Below are positions 26,841-35,437 of a DNA stretch of 64,000 nucleotides, piece after piece. This DNA is from Bacteroides pyogenes_A (GTDB lineage: Bacteria; Bacteroidota; Bacteroidia; Bacteroidales; Bacteroidaceae). How positions within the stretch are numbered: the first letter of the stretch is position 1; each line of letters opens with the position of its first letter. The stretch lies in NCBI RefSeq assembly GCF_048595595.1, contig NZ_CP184347.1; one strand, written 5' to 3'. The notes below the pieces were generated by a model, which worked only from the letters and a program-made list of their open reading frames with translations, searched no databases and was not told the DNA's origin. A program made the translations under genes and the position numbers.

Positions 26841-28832
26841 TTATAGCGGAACGTACTCTACAAACGCTTCCATCGCTTCGTAAGAAGCCAGGCCCAAGCG
26901 GTCGTACAGAGCGGCGGTGCCGCGGTTTCTTTCCTCACTGCGTTGCCAGAACAGGCGTTCGTCGTTTCCGAGGAAAGGAGCGCTTTCCATTTGCGACTGA
27001 TGTTTCAGGATGGAGTTCCGTTTGGCCCGCAATTCTTCCGGGCTGATGGGGACAACCATCTCGATGTGCTCGATTTCCCATTCCGCCCATGCGCCCCGAT
27101 ACATCCAGATGCGGCAATCTTTTAGCCATTCAGCCCCTTCTTCTTTCTCGAGGTCGATGGCGGCGAATACGGCATCGGTACAAACACGGTGCGTTCCGTG
27201 CGGGTCGGCGAGGTCGCCCGCCACGAAGATTTGGTGAGGTTTCACTTCGCGGAGCAGGTTGCGTACAATCTCTACATCGGCTTCGCTGATGGGGTTCTTC
27301 TGGATTTTGCCCGTTTCGTAGAAAGGCAGGTCGAGGAAGTGGCAGCGATCCAGCGGAATGTTGTTGTAGGCGCAGGCAATACGTGCTTCACCGCGGCGAA
27401 TCAGCCCTTTGATGGTCAGGATGTCGCGAGTGTCCATGTCTCCATCTTTCTTTTCCTTGAGGAACTTGCGTATTTCGGCGTATTTATCGCTGATTACCTT
27501 GTCTTCGTTGTTGTTGAATACTTGGTTGAAGCCGTTGATGAAGTGCAAGAAGCGCACCACCTCTTCGTCTCCCACGGCGATGTTTCCGGAAGTCTGGTAA
27601 GCCACATGCACCTCGTGTTTTTGTTCCACCAGCCGGCGGAATGTGCCTCCCATCGAGATGACGTCGTCGTCGGGATGCGGAGAGAAAATCACCACGCGCT
27701 TCGGGTAAGGCTTGGCGCGTTCCGGACGGTAAGTGTCGTCGGCATTCGGCTTGCCGCCGGGCCATCCGGTGATGGTGTGCTGCAAGTCGTTGAATATCTT
27801 GATATTCACGTTGTATGCCGAGCCGAAAAGAGCCAGCAGTTCGCTCAGCCCGTTTTCGTTGTAATCCTTGTTCGTCAGCTTCAGGATCGGCTTTCCGGTG
27901 AGCTGGCAAAGCCATACGATGGCGCTGCGTATGAGTTTGTCGTTCCATTCGCACGAAGTCACCAGCCAAGGGCGATGGATACGCGTAAGTTTCGAAGCGG
28001 CGGAAAGGTCGATGGCGATGTGGGCGTCGCGGTGCGTTTGCAGGTAAGACGCCGGGATAGTGTCGGTGATCGGTCCTTCTACACACGCTTTGATCATAGC
28101 GGCCTTTTCTTCGCCCCATGCCAAGAGGTATATTTTTCTTGCGCTCAGAATGGTTGATACTCCCATGGTGATGGAACTTACCGGAGTGTTTTCGATACTT
28201 CCGAAGTTCTTTGCGGCCTCGTTGCGCGAGTCGTTGTCGAGCAGTATCAGCCGGGTAGTGGAGTTCTGACGCGACCCCGGTTCGTTGAACGCGATGTTTC
28301 CCACGCGGCCGATTCCCAGAAGGGCGATGTCTATGCCTCCGAAACTCTCGATGCGTTGCTCGTACAAGCGGCAGTATTCGAAGATGGTATCTTTGGCGAT
28401 TGTCCCGTCGGGAGTAAAGATATTCTGCTTGTCGATGTCGATGTGGTCGAGGAACATCTGCTTCAAAGCGTTGAAGTTGCTGTTCACCGCGTCTGCGCTC
28501 AAGGGGTAATACTCGTACATGTTGAATACGATTACGTTGCGGAAGCTGAGTCCTTCTTCTTTGTGCATACGGATGAGTTCGGCATATACGTGGCTTGGGG
28601 AGTTTCCTCCGGGAAGCGCCAGTACGCAGAAACGTCCTTCTTTCTGTTTCTCGCGGATGGTCTTCGCTATTTCGCGGGCGATGCCGTTCGCCCCTTCTTC
28701 TAACGATTCGTAGATGTCGGTCGGGATTTTTTCAAGTCTTGTCAGGACCGACTTTTCAAACGCATTCTCCGGTCTGTAATATTTGGGGGAGACCCTGTTG
28801 AGAGTGATTTGAGAGCTAAGATTTGTTTTCAT
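26841..28832 (-). CDS. NagB-like domain fused to a PIG-L/LmbE deacetylase-like domain
   Basis: This 663-residue protein has an N-terminal glucosamine-6-phosphate isomerase/deaminase fold (about 25-290) and a C-terminal PIG-L deacetylase-like domain (about 378-640). The C-terminal domain keeps the zinc motif HPDD (386-389) and a downstream DPHGTHR. In the NagB half, E. coli catalytic residues Asp72, Asp141 and His143 correspond to Tyr106, Val177 and Asn179 (FNMYEYY and GIGRVGNIAFNEP). Only Glu148 (Glu184) is kept, so deaminase activity is doubtful. The usual annotation as glucosamine-6-phosphate deaminase may mislead. It could bind a sugar phosphate and present it to the deacetylase domain. 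The ATG is placed 58 nt downstream of a -7 element. Confidence 0.85.
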   Translation of the reverse strand: MKTNLSSQITLNRVSPKYYRPENAFEKSVLTRLEKIPTDIYESLEEGANGIAREIAKTIREKQKEGRFCVLALPGGNSPSHVYAELIRMHKEEGLSFRNVIVFNMYEYYPLSADAVNSNFNALKQMFLDHIDIDKQNIFTPDGTIAKDTIFEYCRLYEQRIESFGGIDIALLGIGRVGNIAFNEPGSRQNSTTRLILLDNDSRNEAAKNFGSIENTPVSSITMGVSTILSARKIYLLAWGEEKAAMIKACVEGPITDTIPASYLQTHRDAHIAIDLSAASKLTRIHRPWLVTSCEWNDKLIRSAIVWLCQLTGKPILKLTNKDYNENGLSELLALFGSAYNVNIKIFNDLQHTITGWPGGKPNADDTYRPERAKPYPKRVVIFSPHPDDDVISMGGTFRRLVEQKHEVHVAYQTSGNIAVGDEEVVRFLHFINGFNQVFNNNEDKVISDKYAEIRKFLKEKKDGDMDTRDILTIKGLIRRGEARIACAYNNIPLDRCHFLDLPFYETGKIQKNPISEADVEIVRNLLREVKPHQIFVAGDLADPHGTHRVCTDAVFAAIDLEKEEGAEWLKDCRIWMYRGAWAEWEIEHIEMVVPISPEELRAKRNSILKHQSQMESAPFLGNDERLFWQRSEERNRGTAALYDRLGLASYEAMEAFVEYVPL

Positions 28833-28890
28833 AAATTTGTAAATTAAGTTATATGCGATCAAAGTCTGTGCGGTTATTGTTTTGTCACGA

Positions 28891-28898
28891 CAAAGATA
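28891..28898 (-). promoter_or_regulatory. -7 element of the NagB/PIG-L gene
   Basis: CAAAGATA on the plus strand (TATCTTTG on the minus) gives a predicted leader of about 50 nt to the ATG at 28832. Confidence 0.55.
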
Positions 28899-29049
28899 CG
28901 AAAGATGTTTATACCATTAACTACTTATTTATAGGTATTGTTGCGGTTTCAGACTCTTTTAACATTTGTTTCGGGGGAATGGAATATGGGCGCGAATGTC
29001 CGCATGGCCGAACCGGTGGCGTGCAAAGAGAGACGCTGTCGCGCAGGCG

Positions 29050-29817
29050 TTACAGACGGAAAACGTCCGCATCTTTCCATGCCGGAAACTTCTCTCTGAA
29101 TCGTCTGAGAGCAGGCAGATCGATTTCCGCTGTGGCGATTCCTTCCTTCCCGTCGGGCAGGGAGGCTGCCGCTTCTCCTGTTGCCGAAAGAATCACGCTT
29201 CCTCCGTCGTACTCCGCCCCGTTCGCGTCGGAGCCTGTCCGGTTCACGCCGCAAACGTAGCATTGGTTTTCGATGGCGCGGGCACGCAGCAGGGTGTCCC
29301 ATGCCGTGCGGCGGGCAAGCGGCCAGTTGGCGACGTAAATCAGCAGGTCGTACTCGTTGTTTACGTTCCGGCTCCATACGGGGAAGCGCAGGTCGTAGCA
29401 CACGAGCAGGCGGATGTTCCACCCCCGATAAGGAAAGATGAGCCGGCTGTTGCCGCTCGAAAAGTGCGCGGGTTCTTCTCCCATGCGGAACAGATGCCGC
29501 TTGTCGCAGTAAAATTCGTTCCCTTCGGGTGTGAGGAAAAAGGCGCGGTTGTAATATGCTCCCTTATCCTCCGCCATATAGCTGCCGCATATGGCGGTGT
29601 CGTACAGAGCGGCCCATTCTCTGAGGGTGCGTATGGTTTCTCCTGCGGCAGGTTCGGCAAGGAGGCGGGTCTGCATGCTGAACCCGGTGGAGAACATCTC
29701 CGGTAAAACAACAATCTCCGTTGTTCCACGGAGGCTTTGCAGCTTTTCGTGAAGCGAACGGAGATTGGCCTGTTTGTCTTCCCAAACGATATCTGTCTGT
29801 ATCAGTGAGATCTTCAT
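29050..29817 (-). CDS. Carbon-nitrogen hydrolase (omega-amidase/YafV-like)
   Basis: This 255-residue cytosolic nitrilase-superfamily enzyme has its catalytic triad in LPEMFSTGFSM (Glu), CDKRHLFRMGEE (Lys) and VCYDLRFPVW (Cys). The last motif and length match the Nit2/YafV group of omega-amidases that hydrolyse alpha-ketoglutaramate and related repair substrates. It is last in a tight three-gene operon (7-nt spacing from the acyltransferase). Substrate assignment is inferred from family. Confidence 0.83.
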   Translation of the reverse strand: MKISLIQTDIVWEDKQANLRSLHEKLQSLRGTTEIVVLPEMFSTGFSMQTRLLAEPAAGETIRTLREWAALYDTAICGSYMAEDKGAYYNRAFFLTPEGNEFYCDKRHLFRMGEEPAHFSSGNSRLIFPYRGWNIRLLVCYDLRFPVWSRNVNNEYDLLIYVANWPLARRTAWDTLLRARAIENQCYVCGVNRTGSDANGAEYDGGSVILSATGEAAASLPDGKEGIATAEIDLPALRRFREKFPAWKDADVFRL

Positions 29818-29824
29818 GCTTTCA

Positions 29825-30379
29825 TTATATCTTTCCCAGAACGAAATTCTCGGGATGTTTCCCTTTGAAGTCTTTGAAATAGAGCTTGATTTCGCGCATG
29901 TCTTTGTCGATGTCACCTGTGGGGATGACGGCTTTTGTTGCCGTAATCGTCTTCTTTTCATAGTCGATTCCGACCAGGACGATGGGAACTTGCGCTTTGA
30001 GAGCGATGTAATAGAAGCCTTTCTTCCAGTCGGGATTCGGCTTTCGGGTTCCTTCGGGGGTGATGGCCAGATGAAACTTGCGGCTCTTGGCGAAATGATT
30101 CACCATCTGGTCTACCAGCGAAGTCTTCCGCCCGCGGTCTACCGGGATGCCTCCCGCTGCTTTGAAGAAGATTCCCAGAGGAAAGAAGAACCATTCTTTC
30201 TTCATCATAAAGCCGGTTTTGCGGCCTAATGCTCCGTAGAAGAGCTTCCCTATGAACAGGTCGAGGTTTGTCGTATGCGGTGCGGCACATATTACGCATT
30301 TGTCGTAATCGGGCACGGTGACGTGGGTTTTCCATCCCAGCAAGCGATAATAGATAAAGCTGTATATGGCTTTCTTCAT
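29825..30379 (-). CDS. Short PlsC-like acyltransferase
   Basis: This 184-residue acyltransferase has HTTNLD in the HX4D position, GGIPVDRG, and TPEGTRKP, the substrate-phosphate motif. It lacks the N-terminal membrane helices of the longer PlsC at 9742-10500, so it may associate peripherally. It could act on lysophospholipid or another lipid acceptor. It sits 6 nt after the 89-aa gene and 7 nt before the nitrilase gene, indicating a shared mRNA although the functions look unrelated. Confidence 0.78.
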   Translation of the reverse strand: MKKAIYSFIYYRLLGWKTHVTVPDYDKCVICAAPHTTNLDLFIGKLFYGALGRKTGFMMKKEWFFFPLGIFFKAAGGIPVDRGRKTSLVDQMVNHFAKSRKFHLAITPEGTRKPNPDWKKGFYYIALKAQVPIVLVGIDYEKKTITATKAVIPTGDIDKDMREIKLYFKDFKGKHPENFVLGKI

Positions 30380-30385
30380 TCCGTT

Positions 30386-30655
30386 TTAGTTGAGTTTCTC
30401 GATTGTATCAATAATCTCATCGACTTTCGCGTTGAAGTCCTGACGGAACTTTTTATAAAAACCCTTCACGTTTCCGGGTTCGGTATGGCTGATGCGGCTG
30501 ATGAAATCATCCTGCATTTTCAGTATTTCGCTCATCAGTTCGTCGGCTTTCTCTTTGTCTGTGCCGGGAATGAACATGCTGTTTACCAGACACTCGGTGA
30601 ATAATTCTCCTGCGATATAATTGACGTTCTTTTTCAGTTGTCTTCTGCTTGCCAT
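30386..30655 (-). CDS. Small conserved helical protein, unknown function
   Basis: This 89-residue protein has a basic N-terminus (ASRRQLKKNVNYIAGELFTE) and two further amphipathic helices. No signal peptide or membrane helix is seen. I do not recognise a family. As first gene of an operon with the acyltransferase and nitrilase it is certain to be coding by context: the frame is intact, the downstream gap is 6 nt, and an imperfect TATCTTTA lies upstream at 30697-30704. Confidence 0.65.
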   Translation of the reverse strand: MASRRQLKKNVNYIAGELFTECLVNSMFIPGTDKEKADELMSEILKMQDDFISRISHTEPGNVKGFYKKFRQDFNAKVDEIIDTIEKLN

Positions 30656-30764
30656 AATGTTTACATGTTAATGGTGAATAATACAAAATTCCGGGTAAAG
30701 ATAGCGACTTTCTGCGACTCCGGCGAATAAATGAGAGAAAAGTTGAGTGTTTGCCTGTATAATG

Positions 30765-31030
30765 AACGACATAGGCTCCGTTTTGTCCCAACGGAGCCTA
30801 TGTCGTTATGCGTCGAAGCCTTTGTTTTGTCTGAACGGAGCCTCTGTCGTTATGCGTCGAAGCCTCTGTTTTGTCCGAACGGAGCCTCTGTCGTTATGCG
30901 TCGAAGCCTCTGTTTTGTCCGAACGGAGCCTATGTCGTTATGGTGCGAAGCCTTTGTTTTGTCGGAACGGAGCCTCTGTCGTTATGCGTCGAAGCCTCTG
31001 TTTTGTCGGAACAGAGGCTCCGCCAAAAAG
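30765..31030. repeat. 44-bp tandem repeat array bounded by hairpins
   Basis: Five 44-bp units start at 30792, 30836, 30880, 30924 and 30968 (CGGAGCCTCTGTCGTTATGC...). The left end is a perfect 18-bp hairpin (30765-30782 with 30790-30807, loop TTGTCCC). The right end is a hairpin with GCCTCTGTT, loop TTGTCGG and AACAGAGGC. Each unit splits into two 22-nt halves. Read on the minus strand, one half is about 14/18 identical to the 22-bp unit of the array at 50272. Because 44 is not a multiple of three, several frames stay open by chance. The gap 30656-31068 holds no gene I can support. Confidence 0.85.
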
Positions 31031-31068
31031 GTGATGAGCCGGAAGCCGAATCCTGCTCCCGGTTCTGT

Positions 31069-31503
31069 TTATTTGCAAGGTATCTTGTCTACACGCCTTT
31101 GATGCCGGCCCCCTTCGAAGTCTGCGGCGAAGAACGCCGTCAGAATCTTGTCCGCTTCGGCGGTGTCGAGGAAGCGTCCCGGCATCACCAGCACGTTGGC
31201 GTCGTTGTGCAACCGTGCCAGGCGGGCGATCTCCTCGTTCCAGCAAAGAGCGGCGCGGATGCCTTGATGCTTGTTCAGCGTCATGCTGATGCCGTTGCCG
31301 CTTCCGCAGATGGCGATGCCCGGATAGCATTCGCCCGCTTCCACAGCCGAAGCCAGCGGATGCGCGTAGTCCGGATAGTCGACGCTTGCGTCGGAGTCTG
31401 TCCCGAAATCTTTGCAGTTCAACCCTTTTGCCGCCAGCCAACGCTTGACGTACTCTTTCAGTTCGAAGCCGGCATGGTCGGCAGCCAATCCGATTACTTT
31501 CAT
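31069..31503 (-). CDS. rpiB: Ribose-5-phosphate isomerase B
   Basis: This 144-residue RpiB/LacAB-family sugar isomerase interconverts ribose-5-phosphate and ribulose-5-phosphate. Phosphate-binding ADHAGFELK (residues 8-16) and the catalytic-cysteine stretch ICGSGNGISM (around residue 70) are present, as is the NKHQGIRAALCW block. Its ATG overlaps the transketolase stop by one base (TGATG), so the two pentose-phosphate enzymes are translationally coupled. Confidence 0.93.
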   Translation of the reverse strand: MKVIGLAADHAGFELKEYVKRWLAAKGLNCKDFGTDSDASVDYPDYAHPLASAVEAGECYPGIAICGSGNGISMTLNKHQGIRAALCWNEEIARLARLHNDANVLVMPGRFLDTAEADKILTAFFAADFEGGRHQRRVDKIPCK

Positions 31504-33512
31504 CAGAGCATTGATTTTACTTGGTTATATACGTTTTCGGCAGTAAAGCCTAATTTCTCGTCGAGCACCTTGTAGGGGGCCGAGAAGCCGAACGACTCCA
31601 ATCCCCATATCTTCCCGTTGCCGCCCGCCAGTCCCTGAAGCGTTACGGGCAAACCTGCCGTCAGTCCGAAAACCTTCGCTCCCTCAGGGAGAACACTTTC
31701 CTGATACGCTTTGGGCTGGTTGCGGAACAATCCTTCGGAAGGAGCCGATACTACGCGTATCTTCACGCCTTCTTTGCGGAGCAGCTCGGCGCCGGCCACC
31801 AGAGTAGATACTTCCGAGCCCGAAGCCACCAGAATCACGTCGGGGTTCTCGTCCGAACCGGCCACGATGTAAGCGCCTTTTTCCGCTTGTGCGTATGCGT
31901 TTCCTGCGGGAAGGTTGACGATGTTCTGGCGCGAGAAGATGAGTCCTGTGGGAGTTGCCGTGTTTTCCATGGCGAGCTTCCACGCAACGGTGGTCTCTTC
32001 TACGTCCGCCGGACGCAGAACGAGCATCGAGTTCTCTCCTTTATGGTTCTTCAGCTTTTCCATCAGGCGGATTTGCGCCTCCTGTTCCACAGGTTCGTGG
32101 GTGGGTCCGTCTTCGCCTACGCGGAACGCGTCGTGAGTCCAGATAAACTTCACCGGTTGCTCCATCAGGGCGGCCATACGCACTGCCGGCTTCATATAGT
32201 CGGAGAAAACGAAGAAGGTTCCGCATGCGGCGATCACTCCACCATGAAGCGACATGCCGATGCAGACGCATGCCATGGTAAGCTCCGAAACGCCTGCCTG
32301 AAGGAAAGCGCCGCTGAAGTCCCCTTTACTGAACGCGCGCGTTTTTTTAAGGAAACCGTCGGTTTTGTCGGAATTGGAAAGGTCGGCGGAGGCAACGACC
32401 ATATTCTCCACCTGCGTGGCAAGCGCGCCCAATACCGTAGCCGAACCTGCGCGAGTGGCTCCGTCGGCCTTCTGCTCGATTGCCGCCCAGTCTACTTTCG
32501 GAGCTTTGCCCGAGAAGAAGAACTCCAGCTTGGCTGCCTTTTCAGGGTTTTCCTTCGCCCAAGCCGCCGCTTTCGAATGCTTTTCCGCCGTGATGCGCTT
32601 CAGCTCTTCCTTGCGTTTGGCGTATATTCCGGCTGTTTCGGGGAAGATTACGAACGGGTTTTCAGGGTCGCCGTTCAGGTTGCGGATAGTGTTTACATAC
32701 GCCTCGCCCCCGAGCGGAGATCCGTGAGTGGCGCAATCGGCCTCGTAGCTGCTTCCGTCTGCCCTGCGGGCGCCTTTTCCCATCACCGTCTTGCCGATGA
32801 TAAGCACCGGACGTCCCTTGGTCGCCTTTGCCTCGTTGAGCGCGGAGCGTATTTCGTCTACATCGTGCCCATTGATGCTGATCACCTTCCATCCCCATGC
32901 TTCGTATTTCATGGCGGTGTTTTCGATGGTCACGTCTTTGGTCTCGGTAGAAAGCTGTATGTCGTTGTCGTCGTAGAACATGACGAGGTTATCGAGTCCG
33001 AGCGTTCCGGCCATGCGTCCCGCCCCCTGTGAAATCTCTTCCTGTATTCCTCCGTCGGAAATGTAAGCGTAGATGGTCTGATCCATCAGCTCGCAAAAGC
33101 GTGCTTTCAGGAACTTGGCGGCGATGGCGGCCCCCACGGCGAACGTATGCCCTTGTCCCAGCGGACCGGAGGTGTTCTCCACGCCGCGCATCACGTCCAC
33201 TTCGGGATGTCCCGGCGTGGGGCTTCCCCATTGGCGGAAGTTCTTCAGCTCTTCCAACGTATATTTGCCGGTGAGTGCCAGTGTAGAATAGAGCATCGGC
33301 GACATGTGACCGGGATCGAGGAAGAAGCGGTCGCGTCCTTCCCAGCGGGGATTTTCGGGGTCGTAGACTAAGAACTCCGAGAAGAGCACATTGATAAAAT
33401 CGGCGCCTCCCATAGCGCCGCCCGGATGTCCGGACTTCGCTTTCTCGACCATCGAGGCCGCAAGAATGCGGATGTTGTCCGCCGCGCGATTCATAAGCTT
33501 GTTATCGTTCAT
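31503..33512 (-). CDS. tkt: Transketolase
   Basis: This 669-residue thiamine-diphosphate enzyme transfers two-carbon units in the non-oxidative pentose phosphate pathway. The N-terminal segment MVEKAKSGHPGGAMG, the cofactor region ISDGGIQEEISQ...DDNDIQL, and the pyrimidine-domain EDGPTHEP mark it clearly. A TATCTTTG promoter element lies 38 nt upstream. The first 32 codons and about 250 bp upstream are duplicated at 34435-34786. It is first in an operon with rpiB. Confidence 0.95.
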   Translation of the reverse strand: MNDNKLMNRAADNIRILAASMVEKAKSGHPGGAMGGADFINVLFSEFLVYDPENPRWEGRDRFFLDPGHMSPMLYSTLALTGKYTLEELKNFRQWGSPTPGHPEVDVMRGVENTSGPLGQGHTFAVGAAIAAKFLKARFCELMDQTIYAYISDGGIQEEISQGAGRMAGTLGLDNLVMFYDDNDIQLSTETKDVTIENTAMKYEAWGWKVISINGHDVDEIRSALNEAKATKGRPVLIIGKTVMGKGARRADGSSYEADCATHGSPLGGEAYVNTIRNLNGDPENPFVIFPETAGIYAKRKEELKRITAEKHSKAAAWAKENPEKAAKLEFFFSGKAPKVDWAAIEQKADGATRAGSATVLGALATQVENMVVASADLSNSDKTDGFLKKTRAFSKGDFSGAFLQAGVSELTMACVCIGMSLHGGVIAACGTFFVFSDYMKPAVRMAALMEQPVKFIWTHDAFRVGEDGPTHEPVEQEAQIRLMEKLKNHKGENSMLVLRPADVEETTVAWKLAMENTATPTGLIFSRQNIVNLPAGNAYAQAEKGAYIVAGSDENPDVILVASGSEVSTLVAGAELLRKEGVKIRVVSAPSEGLFRNQPKAYQESVLPEGAKVFGLTAGLPVTLQGLAGGNGKIWGLESFGFSAPYKVLDEKLGFTAENVYNQVKSML

Positions 33513-33766
33513 ATTGTGTAGAATTTAATGGATGTCTTTCGAACTCCCTGCAAAGATAGCTTTTTCTATACAATACGCAACCCGGAAACCTTCTTAATTT
33601 TTGCTTTTCATCAGGATTCCGGGCTGTCGGGAATGATTGCTTATTGCTTGCCAGTGGCGGGGAGCGGTGCAGAAGATTTCCTCTCTTATGCCGTGTGTAT
33701 TGTTCGGTATTCCCTTCCCTCGTGTTTCGCCTGTCTGGCGGCAATCATGTCGGGAGAGTCTTTTAC
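33416..33766. repeat. Direct duplication, copy 1 (tkt 5' end and upstream region)
   Basis: About 351 bp from the 32nd codon of tkt through its promoter to the end of the lipoprotein gene. It matches 34435-34786 with about 11 differences, roughly 97% identity. The tkt coding part differs by one base. Confidence 0.92.
33551..33558 (-). promoter_or_regulatory. -7 element of tkt-rpiB
   Basis: CAAAGATA on the plus strand (TATCTTTG on the minus), 38 nt upstream of the tkt ATG; it is duplicated intact at 34570-34577. Confidence 0.65.
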
Positions 33767-34320
33767 TTTCTATTCCAAAATGGAGGCAAGAACATCAATT
33801 TGCCCTTGTAGTGGAGGCTGATGGTGTGTTCTTTACCATCCTTATATCCATCTTTGTTTTTTATTTTGCCATTCTTTATCCGGATTTCGAAGACAGGGGT
33901 TTCGTCTGTGTCGTCGAGGCGTTTCATATAGAGTGTTCCGCTTTTAAAGACCGGATGCGAGTAGTCCGGATGCCCGGAAGTAAAGAATATTGTGCCGGAA
34001 TTACGGTATTCTATACTCCAATGCCATCTGCCGTGTTTAGGCTCTTTGCGTGTAAGGTCGATGGTCTTGCCGTTGTGGTATTCTTCGTTCCCCATTATAT
34101 AAATGGAGCCTTTTTCCGCTGTAATGAAAAGTATCTCATAAGTCCCTTCGGACAAATGCTTATAATCTATACCCGCTCCAATCAGGGGGATTGCCTCTCC
34201 ATCAATGATAGCGGTGTTGGCGGGTTGGTCATCGTCTTTTGAGCATGAGGTAAGGATTAGTACTGCTGCAAGGGCGAAAGCTGCTTTCATTGCGCTTGCA
34301 AAGAATAGAGTTGTTTTCAT
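33763..34320 (-). CDS. Lipoprotein, paralogue of the one at 37007-37573
   Basis: This 185-residue protein has a lipoprotein signal with lipobox LTSC followed by SKDDD, a common Bacteroides surface-lipoprotein start. The body has about 150 residues of predicted beta structure. It shares EYHNGKTIDLTRKEP, YPVFKSGTLYMKRL-type blocks and the C-terminal GDGKEHT-like pattern with the protein at 37007-37573. No function is known. The gene lies between two copies of the tkt promoter region; its stop overlaps the edge of copy 1, and copy 2 points a promoter at it. This paralogue ends in a divergent tail. Confidence 0.8.
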   Translation of the reverse strand: MKTTLFFASAMKAAFALAAVLILTSCSKDDDQPANTAIIDGEAIPLIGAGIDYKHLSEGTYEILFITAEKGSIYIMGNEEYHNGKTIDLTRKEPKHGRWHWSIEYRNSGTIFFTSGHPDYSHPVFKSGTLYMKRLDDTDETPVFEIRIKNGKIKNKDGYKDGKEHTISLHYKGKLMFLPPFWNRK

Positions 34321-34378
34321 ATACTTGCTGTTGTTGCTTTAAGTGTCACTGCTTCGGTATTGTTGCCCGGCAGGGCAA

Positions 34379-34531
34379 TTAACTCAAACGAACTCCAACT
34401 TGCCCTTGTTCCGGCCGACCGCAGGTACTCTCCACGCCGCCCGGATGTCCGGACTTCGCTTTTTCGACCATCGAGGCCGCAAGAATGCGGATGTTGTCCG
34501 CCGCGCGATTCATAAGCTTGTTATCGTTCAT
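34379..34531 (-). pseudogene. Truncated transketolase fragment (first 32 codons)
   Basis: A second copy of the tkt start reads MNDNKLMNRAADNIRI onward for 32 codons identical to tkt except for silent change. At 34435 it runs into unrelated sequence and stops after 18 more codons (TAA at 34379-34381). The 50-residue product cannot be a transketolase. It retains the promoter of tkt, so it may be transcribed and even translated as a leader frame in front of the lipoprotein gene. Confidence 0.88.
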
Positions 34532-34786
34532 ATTGTGTAGAATTTAATGGATGTCTTTCGAACTCCCTGCAAAGATAGCTTTTTCTATACAATACGCAAC
34601 CCGGAAACCTTCTTAATTTTTGCTTTTGATTAGGATTTCCGGGCTGTCGGGAATGATTGCTTATTGCTTGCCAGTGGCGGGGAGCGGTGCAGGAGATTTC
34701 CTCTCTTATGCCCTGTGTATTGTCCGGTGTGCCCTTCCCCCGTGTTTCGCCTGTCCGGCGGCAATCATGTCGGGAGAGTCTTTTAT
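34435..34786. repeat. Direct duplication, copy 2 (tkt 5' end and promoter)
   Basis: Matches 33416-33766 in the same orientation at an offset of 1019-1020 bp. The left breakpoint is abrupt. No target-site duplication, inverted ends or transposase are seen. It accounts for most of the gene-free stretch 34321-34821. Confidence 0.92.
34570..34577 (-). promoter_or_regulatory. Duplicated tkt -7 element facing the lipoprotein gene
   Basis: CAAAGATA on the plus strand is an exact copy of the tkt element. Leftward transcription would cross the truncated tkt frame and reach the lipoprotein ATG at 34320 with no obvious terminator between. Confidence 0.55.
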
Positions 34787-34821
34787 TCTCGACCTAAGGT
34801 TAAGGGCATAGGTATGGTTAT

Positions 34822-35418
34822 TCATCCATCGTGCGGCCGGGGATTTGCATAGATTATTCTGCTGAGGGTTTCGTCTGTCAGCCGTAATATGTCGGGGTAG
34901 GAGACAAGCGCCAATGCCTGATGAATCCCTTTGCGCAGCTCGTTATCGGCATAAAGCGTCGAGTAGAAAGTTGTGAGCTGAGGCATTGTCATCGGGCCGT
35001 CGGGAGGGAGACTGTGAAGGTGACCGTTCTGCAAGGCTACGAGTATCACTTGAGTAATGAGCTTACGGGCTTCTTCTACTTTGATATTTTCTCTCATATA
35101 TACCCGGTAGAGACACTCTACGCCTTCATTGATGTATTGTGCAAAGAGTTGTTTCCTTCTTTTTCTTCTGTCGGAAAGAGAGTCTCCTTTGTCTGTAGGT
35201 CCTCTGTCGCCGATAGCCACCACTGAAGCGCGTATGGCTGCAAAGGTGGCTTGCTCGGCACAATTATACTGTTTCAGGAACTCTTCGGTTTCCGACAACC
35301 ATTTGCGAAGCGTTTCCGTAAGTCCCGAAGAACTCTTTTCCATTTGGTCGGCTATGCAGGAGACTTGGCGAAGCAGCTCCTGCGCCTTGTCGGTAAATAA
35401 GGTTATCGAGTGTTTCAT
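34822..35418 (-). CDS. Helical protein of unknown function (198 aa)
   Basis: This soluble protein has no signal peptide and is predicted almost wholly helical, with a basic stretch SDRRKRRKQLF near residue 83. I do not recognise a family. It follows the 242-aa gene after a 19-nt gap, so the two are probably cotranscribed. The nearby DUF2589-like gene suggests a common process. Its downstream side is the duplicated tkt segment, which may have disrupted what followed it originally. Confidence 0.65.
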   Translation of the reverse strand: MKHSITLFTDKAQELLRQVSCIADQMEKSSSGLTETLRKWLSETEEFLKQYNCAEQATFAAIRASVVAIGDRGPTDKGDSLSDRRKRRKQLFAQYINEGVECLYRVYMRENIKVEEARKLITQVILVALQNGHLHSLPPDGPMTMPQLTTFYSTLYADNELRKGIHQALALVSYPDILRLTDETLSRIIYANPRPHDG

Positions 35419-35437
35419 ATGCCGCGTGTATTGATGG

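Noticed and set aside
30765..31030. CRISPR array at the 44-bp repeat
   Set aside because: Units follow each other without unique spacers, and no cas genes are present.
30731..31575. Three plus-strand open frames with repetitive SLCRYASKPLF-type peptides
   Set aside because: They are the 44-bp array read in three frames. The unit is not a multiple of three, and there is no promoter or conserved start.
34435..34786. Insertion sequence end or transposon scar
   Set aside because: No inverted ends, target duplication or transposase; the segment is a direct copy of the tkt start.
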